A DNA stretch of 8,101 nucleotides, taken from contig JBHEKP010000047.1 of assembly GCA_041859375.1 (NCBI GenBank), forward strand, positions 1 through 8,101, read 5' to 3'. The position numbers and the translations under genes were made by a program. The stretch's first letter is position 1, and every line of letters starts with the position of its first letter. Under the pieces are notes generated by a model that did no database searches, was not told the origin of the DNA, and was given only the letters and a program-made list of their open reading frames with translations. Shown piece by piece: positions 5,544-8,101 of the stretch. The stretch comes from JBHEKP01 sp041859375 (lineage in GTDB: Bacteria > Hydrogenedentota > Hydrogenedentia > Hydrogenedentales > CAITNO01).

Positions 5544-7175
5544 GTGAAAGCACCGCTCCGGTTTCTATTCGCCGCCGCACTGATTGCGGGCGCGGCGGGC
5601 ATGCTGGCGCCCCGGGCGTTCGCGCAGGACGCGCCCCAGACCGTGGAGGCGGCGCCCGCCGCGGAAAACGCCCCGGCGGAACCGCCCGAGGCGGCGGCCC
5701 CCCCCGCCGACGCCCCCGAGGCCGGGGCCGGGGCTGAGGCCGGTGCGGCGGACGGCGCGGCGGCGCCCGGGAAAAAAAAGAACTGGTTCCGCGGCAGCGT
5801 CAGCGGCGGCTTTGACGGGATGTGGTCCGGGGGCGACGGCGGCCATGACGTGGACCTTGACCAGTCGCTCCAGTTCCAAATGGACCCGCCCAACTGCGAG
5901 CGGCTCCACCTGCGGGGCGCCTTCTGGCTGATTGAGGATCTGGGCTCCTCCTCCGGGCACGGCACGTTAAACGACATTGACGACGCGTTCAACGAGGGGG
6001 TCATCGCCCGGGTTTCCCACCTGTACATGGACGTGGACGATCTCTGGAAGGATTCGACGCTGCGCGTGGGCCGCCAGCGGATCATGGAGGGCGCGGAGTA
6101 CAACCGCATCGACGGGGTTTACTTCAAGCAGCGGCTGGACGCGTGGGAATGGTATGTGTTCGGCGGCACCCGCGCCACGTTCTACGACGACGACTTTGAC
6201 GATCCGGCGGCGGGCGGCGGCGTGTCCTACTCGCCCACGGGCCGCACCAAGATTGCGCTGGACGGGTACTACGGCAGCGAGAAGCGTTTTGTGGCCGAAA
6301 GCCGCACCTTCCACGGGCCCGTGGCCGCGCTTGTGTACCGCCTTGGCGAGGACGACGACCTGAAGTCGGTGGACACCGGCTCGGTGGCGCTCAGCCTGTG
6401 GCAGACGGTCAGCGAGAACCTTTCCCTGTACGGGCGGGTGGACTGGCACGACGACGAGGGCGAGGAGCTGCTGCTCAGCGCCACGGGGTATGTGCCGGGC
6501 CCCTTCGATCTGACCTACGAGGCGACCTACCGCCGCCAGTTTAATTCGATAACCGACCGCATGAACGACGCCACGGGCTATTACCGGCTTATGGGCGTGT
6601 ACGAGGAGTACGACAACCTGTTCCTCGCGCTGTACCGGCCCGTGACCAAACAGGTGACGGTTTCGCTGGAGGCCGAGTTCCACCAGTCGGAGAACGACAA
6701 CTGGTCGAACCGCGACTACCAGCGCTATGCGGCGGTGGTGTCGGGCGAGAAGCTCTTCGGCGGCGCGGCGCTGGACGCGCGCGCCGGGGTGGAGTTCTGG
6801 GAGGCCGACCAGGGCGGCGGCTCCTGGGCGGTGGTGGGCGAGGTGGGCCGCCGCTGGAACAACCTGGAACTGGCCCTGGGCACGGACTACCAGCGCTACG
6901 AGGACCGCGTTGTCGAGTACAACGAGACCCTCAAACTGCTCGACATGGCCAGGGTCTGGTTCGCCCCCGGCATCCTGCAGGGCTACAACCCGCTGCTGCT
7001 CTTCTTTGACCACTACGCCGTGGAGATGCACGAGAACATCTACACGGTTTACCTGAAGGCCAAATGGTCCGTGACCGCGGACCAGGACCTGTCGGCCAAG
7101 GTGACCTACGAGGAGGGCGACGGGCCCCACACGCCCGTCTGGCGCGTCCAGGCCGACTACACCTTCCGTTTCTGA
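5544..7175 (+). CDS. Outer-membrane beta-barrel (porin) of a probable porin-cytochrome conduit
   Basis: The product is 543 aa from the GTG at 5544. The signal peptide is residues 1-27 with AFA|QD cleavage. Residues about 28-76 form a low-complexity Pro/Ala/Glu-rich linker ending in a GKKKNWF patch. From about residue 82 to the end the protein alternates polar and aromatic/hydrophobic residues in short strands split by acidic turns, as in a large transmembrane barrel. The last residues YTFRF end in Phe, the usual BAM recognition signature. The STLRVGRQRIMEGAEYNRIDG region (171-191) resembles a motif common in uncharacterised porins of electron-transferring bacteria. No MtrB-type N-terminal CXXC is present, and the protein is shorter than MtrB/PioB (about 700 aa) but near the smaller Geobacter OmbB-like size class. 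It lies between two multihaem cytochrome genes (37 bp upstream, 21 bp downstream), so its likely role is to sheath a haem wire across the outer membrane. A simple diffusion porin is the alternative. Confidence 0.8.
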   Translation: MKAPLRFLFAAALIAGAAGMLAPRAFAQDAPQTVEAAPAAENAPAEPPEAAAPPADAPEAGAGAEAGAADGAAAPGKKKNWFRGSVSGGFDGMWSGGDGGHDVDLDQSLQFQMDPPNCERLHLRGAFWLIEDLGSSSGHGTLNDIDDAFNEGVIARVSHLYMDVDDLWKDSTLRVGRQRIMEGAEYNRIDGVYFKQRLDAWEWYVFGGTRATFYDDDFDDPAAGGGVSYSPTGRTKIALDGYYGSEKRFVAESRTFHGPVAALVYRLGEDDDLKSVDTGSVALSLWQTVSENLSLYGRVDWHDDEGEELLLSATGYVPGPFDLTYEATYRRQFNSITDRMNDATGYYRLMGVYEEYDNLFLALYRPVTKQVTVSLEAEFHQSENDNWSNRDYQRYAAVVSGEKLFGGAALDARAGVEFWEADQGGGSWAVVGEVGRRWNNLELALGTDYQRYEDRVVEYNETLKLLDMARVWFAPGILQGYNPLLLFFDHYAVEMHENIYTVYLKAKWSVTADQDLSAKVTYEEGDGPHTPVWRVQADYTFRF

Positions 7176-7182
7176 TTTCCGC

Positions 7183-7187
7183 AGGAG
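7183..7187 (+). promoter_or_regulatory. Ribosome binding site of the large cytochrome
   Basis: AGGAG with 9 nt to the ATG at 7197, located in the 21-bp gap after the barrel stop codon. Confidence 0.6.
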
Positions 7188-7196
7188 ACCCTGAGA

Positions 7197-8101
7197 ATGT
7201 TTAAGCAAACCGGAAAACGCTGGCTGGCGATCATCCTCATGGCGGTGCTGCTGGGCGCCTGCGCCACGCTCACCACCATGCGCGGCGGCGACCGCGGCCT
7301 GAAATTCCCGCACAAGCACCACGCGGAGCAGGGGATGGGCTGCGAGGACTGCCACGCCATGGACGACAAGGGCATGCCCGCGATGCCCAACCACGACGTG
7401 TGCGGCACGTGCCACGACTTCGACCAGGAGAAGCCGGACGACAAGTGCGCCCAGTGCCACACGCGCAAGGACTGGACGGTCACGCCCGTCAAGCGGCTGC
7501 TGTCCGACGAGGTTAAATTCAGCCACCAGGCCCATGCGGACAAGCAGGTGGAGTGCGCGGCGTGCCACACCGACCCCGACCGGGGCAAGCTGTCCGCGAA
7601 GAAAGTGATGAACTGGTGCATGGACTGCCACGGCAAGACCAGGCCGGAGCTGAACGGGTGCTCCGTGTGCCATTCCGTGCTGAGCAGGGAGACGCGCCCC
7701 ACCACTCGCCAGGGCGTCCGCATCGCCCATGACAACCCGCAGGTGTGGGAGAAGACCCACGGGCGCGAGTCGCGCAGGGATTTGGAGTACTGCAGAATTT
7801 GCCACGAGGACGAGACCTCCTGCGAGGAATGCCACCGCAAGAACCCGCCCGACAGCCACAACGGCGCATGGCGCGGGCGCAGCCACGGCGTGCGCGCCTC
7901 CTGGGACCGCGAAAAATGCGCGGCGTGCCATGAGGAGGACTCGTGCGTGAAGTGCCACAAGAAGACGGAGCCCGCCAGCCACCGCGGCGGATGGGGAGAG
8001 CCGCTCAACCGGCACTGCGTCAACTGCCATTACCCGCCAAACAAGACGGGCTGCACGGTGTGCCATGAGAACATCGAGCATCCCAAGGCGCTGGCCTCGC
8101 C
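7197..8101 (+). CDS. Large multihaem lipoprotein cytochrome c, at least 12 haems (3' end beyond window)
   Basis: The frame is open from the ATG at 7197 to the right edge, with 301 visible residues. Lys4, Lys7 and Arg8 and a hydrophobic segment (10-20) lead to LLGAC, a good lipobox with Cys22, so this is an exported lipoprotein, possibly on the cell surface. Twelve CXXCH motifs begin at Cys49, 69, 84, 120, 141, 155, 199, 209, 241, 250, 274 and 286. They fall into two three-haem modules with class III/c7-like openings (KFPHKHH at 36-42 and KFSHQAH at 107-113, each with matching His spacing to the first Cys), then three closely spaced pairs. Haem content is about one per 25 residues, high enough for a continuous electron path. 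Geobacter OmcB, also a 12-haem outer-membrane lipoprotein beside a porin, is a functional analogue rather than a demonstrated homologue. Its place after the barrel suggests the outer-face or extracellular partner, although a periplasmic position is possible. Confidence 0.92.
   Translation, partial: MFKQTGKRWLAIILMAVLLGACATLTTMRGGDRGLKFPHKHHAEQGMGCEDCHAMDDKGMPAMPNHDVCGTCHDFDQEKPDDKCAQCHTRKDWTVTPVKRLLSDEVKFSHQAHADKQVECAACHTDPDRGKLSAKKVMNWCMDCHGKTRPELNGCSVCHSVLSRETRPTTRQGVRIAHDNPQVWEKTHGRESRRDLEYCRICHEDETSCEECHRKNPPDSHNGAWRGRSHGVRASWDREKCAACHEEDSCVKCHKKTEPASHRGGWGEPLNRHCVNCHYPPNKTGCTVCHENIEHPKALAS
7302..7676 (+). repeat. Two tandem three-haem modules within the large cytochrome
   Basis: This is a protein-level repeat. 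Module A covers residues 36-90 and module B residues 107-160. Each opens with K-F-x-H-x-x-H, with the second conserved His 7 residues before the first haem Cys and the first His 10 before it. Haem Cys spacings are 20 and 15 in A, and 21 and 14 in B. The pattern matches the three-haem cytochrome c7 layout and points to an internal duplication. Confidence 0.7.
7791..8066 (+). repeat. Three two-haem units within the large cytochrome
   Basis: Paired CXXCH motifs begin at Cys199/209, 241/250 and 274/286. The first two units are clearly alike: each has CxxCHE, Asp/Glu residues, a second CxxCH with Lys/Arg after it, then Pro-x-SH-x-G-x-W (residues 199-225 and 241-266). The third is more diverged and ends in EHPKA near the window edge. 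The series may continue beyond the window. Confidence 0.65.

Noticed and set aside
5967..8081. A 704-codon open frame on the minus strand opposite the barrel and large cytochrome.
   Set aside because: It is the antisense shadow of two well-supported genes in high-GC DNA. Its product is a Val/Ala/His/Arg-rich string without domains, while the plus strand has signal peptides, haem motifs and good RBSs.
1..8101. Search for tRNA, rRNA, CRISPR arrays, insertion sequences and attachment sites.
   Set aside because: No regularly spaced direct repeats, tRNA-like cloverleaf, transposase motifs or terminal inverted repeats were seen. Nearly all the sequence is taken up by the eight genes.

Overview
The window is a high-GC bacterial segment with eight supported genes and almost no non-coding DNA. 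The organism is Gram-negative: it encodes an outer-membrane beta-barrel, two lipoprotein-type exported cytochromes and a type II/IV-like prepilin. The prepilin, with a GFTLIE leader, a CQNNLKQ segment and a late His-x10-Asp-Gly tail, is the kind that is greatly expanded in Planctomycetes, Lentisphaerae and candidate phyla such as Hydrogenedentota. I therefore favour a PVC-like or Hydrogenedentota-type bacterium. This is inference from protein style, not a database result.

Layout: (1) at 1-480 (+) lies the 3' part of an HDIG-domain hydrolase gene, cut by the window edge and converging on the next block. (2) At 493-3440 (-) lies a tight operon tilS > hpt > exported alpha/beta hydrolase. The first two genes overlap by 11 bp and the last pair is 4 bp apart. 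tilS-hpt is a classic housekeeping pair (tRNA-Ile lysidine synthetase and hypoxanthine phosphoribosyltransferase). (3) At 3538-4509 (-) lies the prepilin-like gene. (4) At 4510-4729 lies a relatively AT-rich divergent regulatory region with one good promoter candidate on each strand. (5) At 4730-8101 (+) lies a three-gene block: a six-to-seven-haem lipoprotein cytochrome, a 543-aa outer-membrane beta-barrel, and a lipoprotein cytochrome with at least 12 CXXCH motifs that runs off the right edge.

The most interesting part is block 5. Cytochrome, barrel and cytochrome in one apparent transcription unit is the architecture of a porin-cytochrome conduit, known from Geobacter (OmaB-OmbB-OmcB) and Shewanella (MtrA-MtrB-MtrC), which moves electrons across the outer membrane. 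Sequence details support a wire-like design. The large cytochrome resolves into two three-haem c7-like modules followed by three two-haem units (3+3+2+2+2). The small cytochrome carries six CXXCH motifs plus a candidate CX5CH motif. The barrel has a Pro/Ala/Glu-rich linker before its strands and ends in Phe. The family identity of the barrel, the direction of electron flow and the cell-surface location are inferred. No inner-membrane quinol oxidase is in view.
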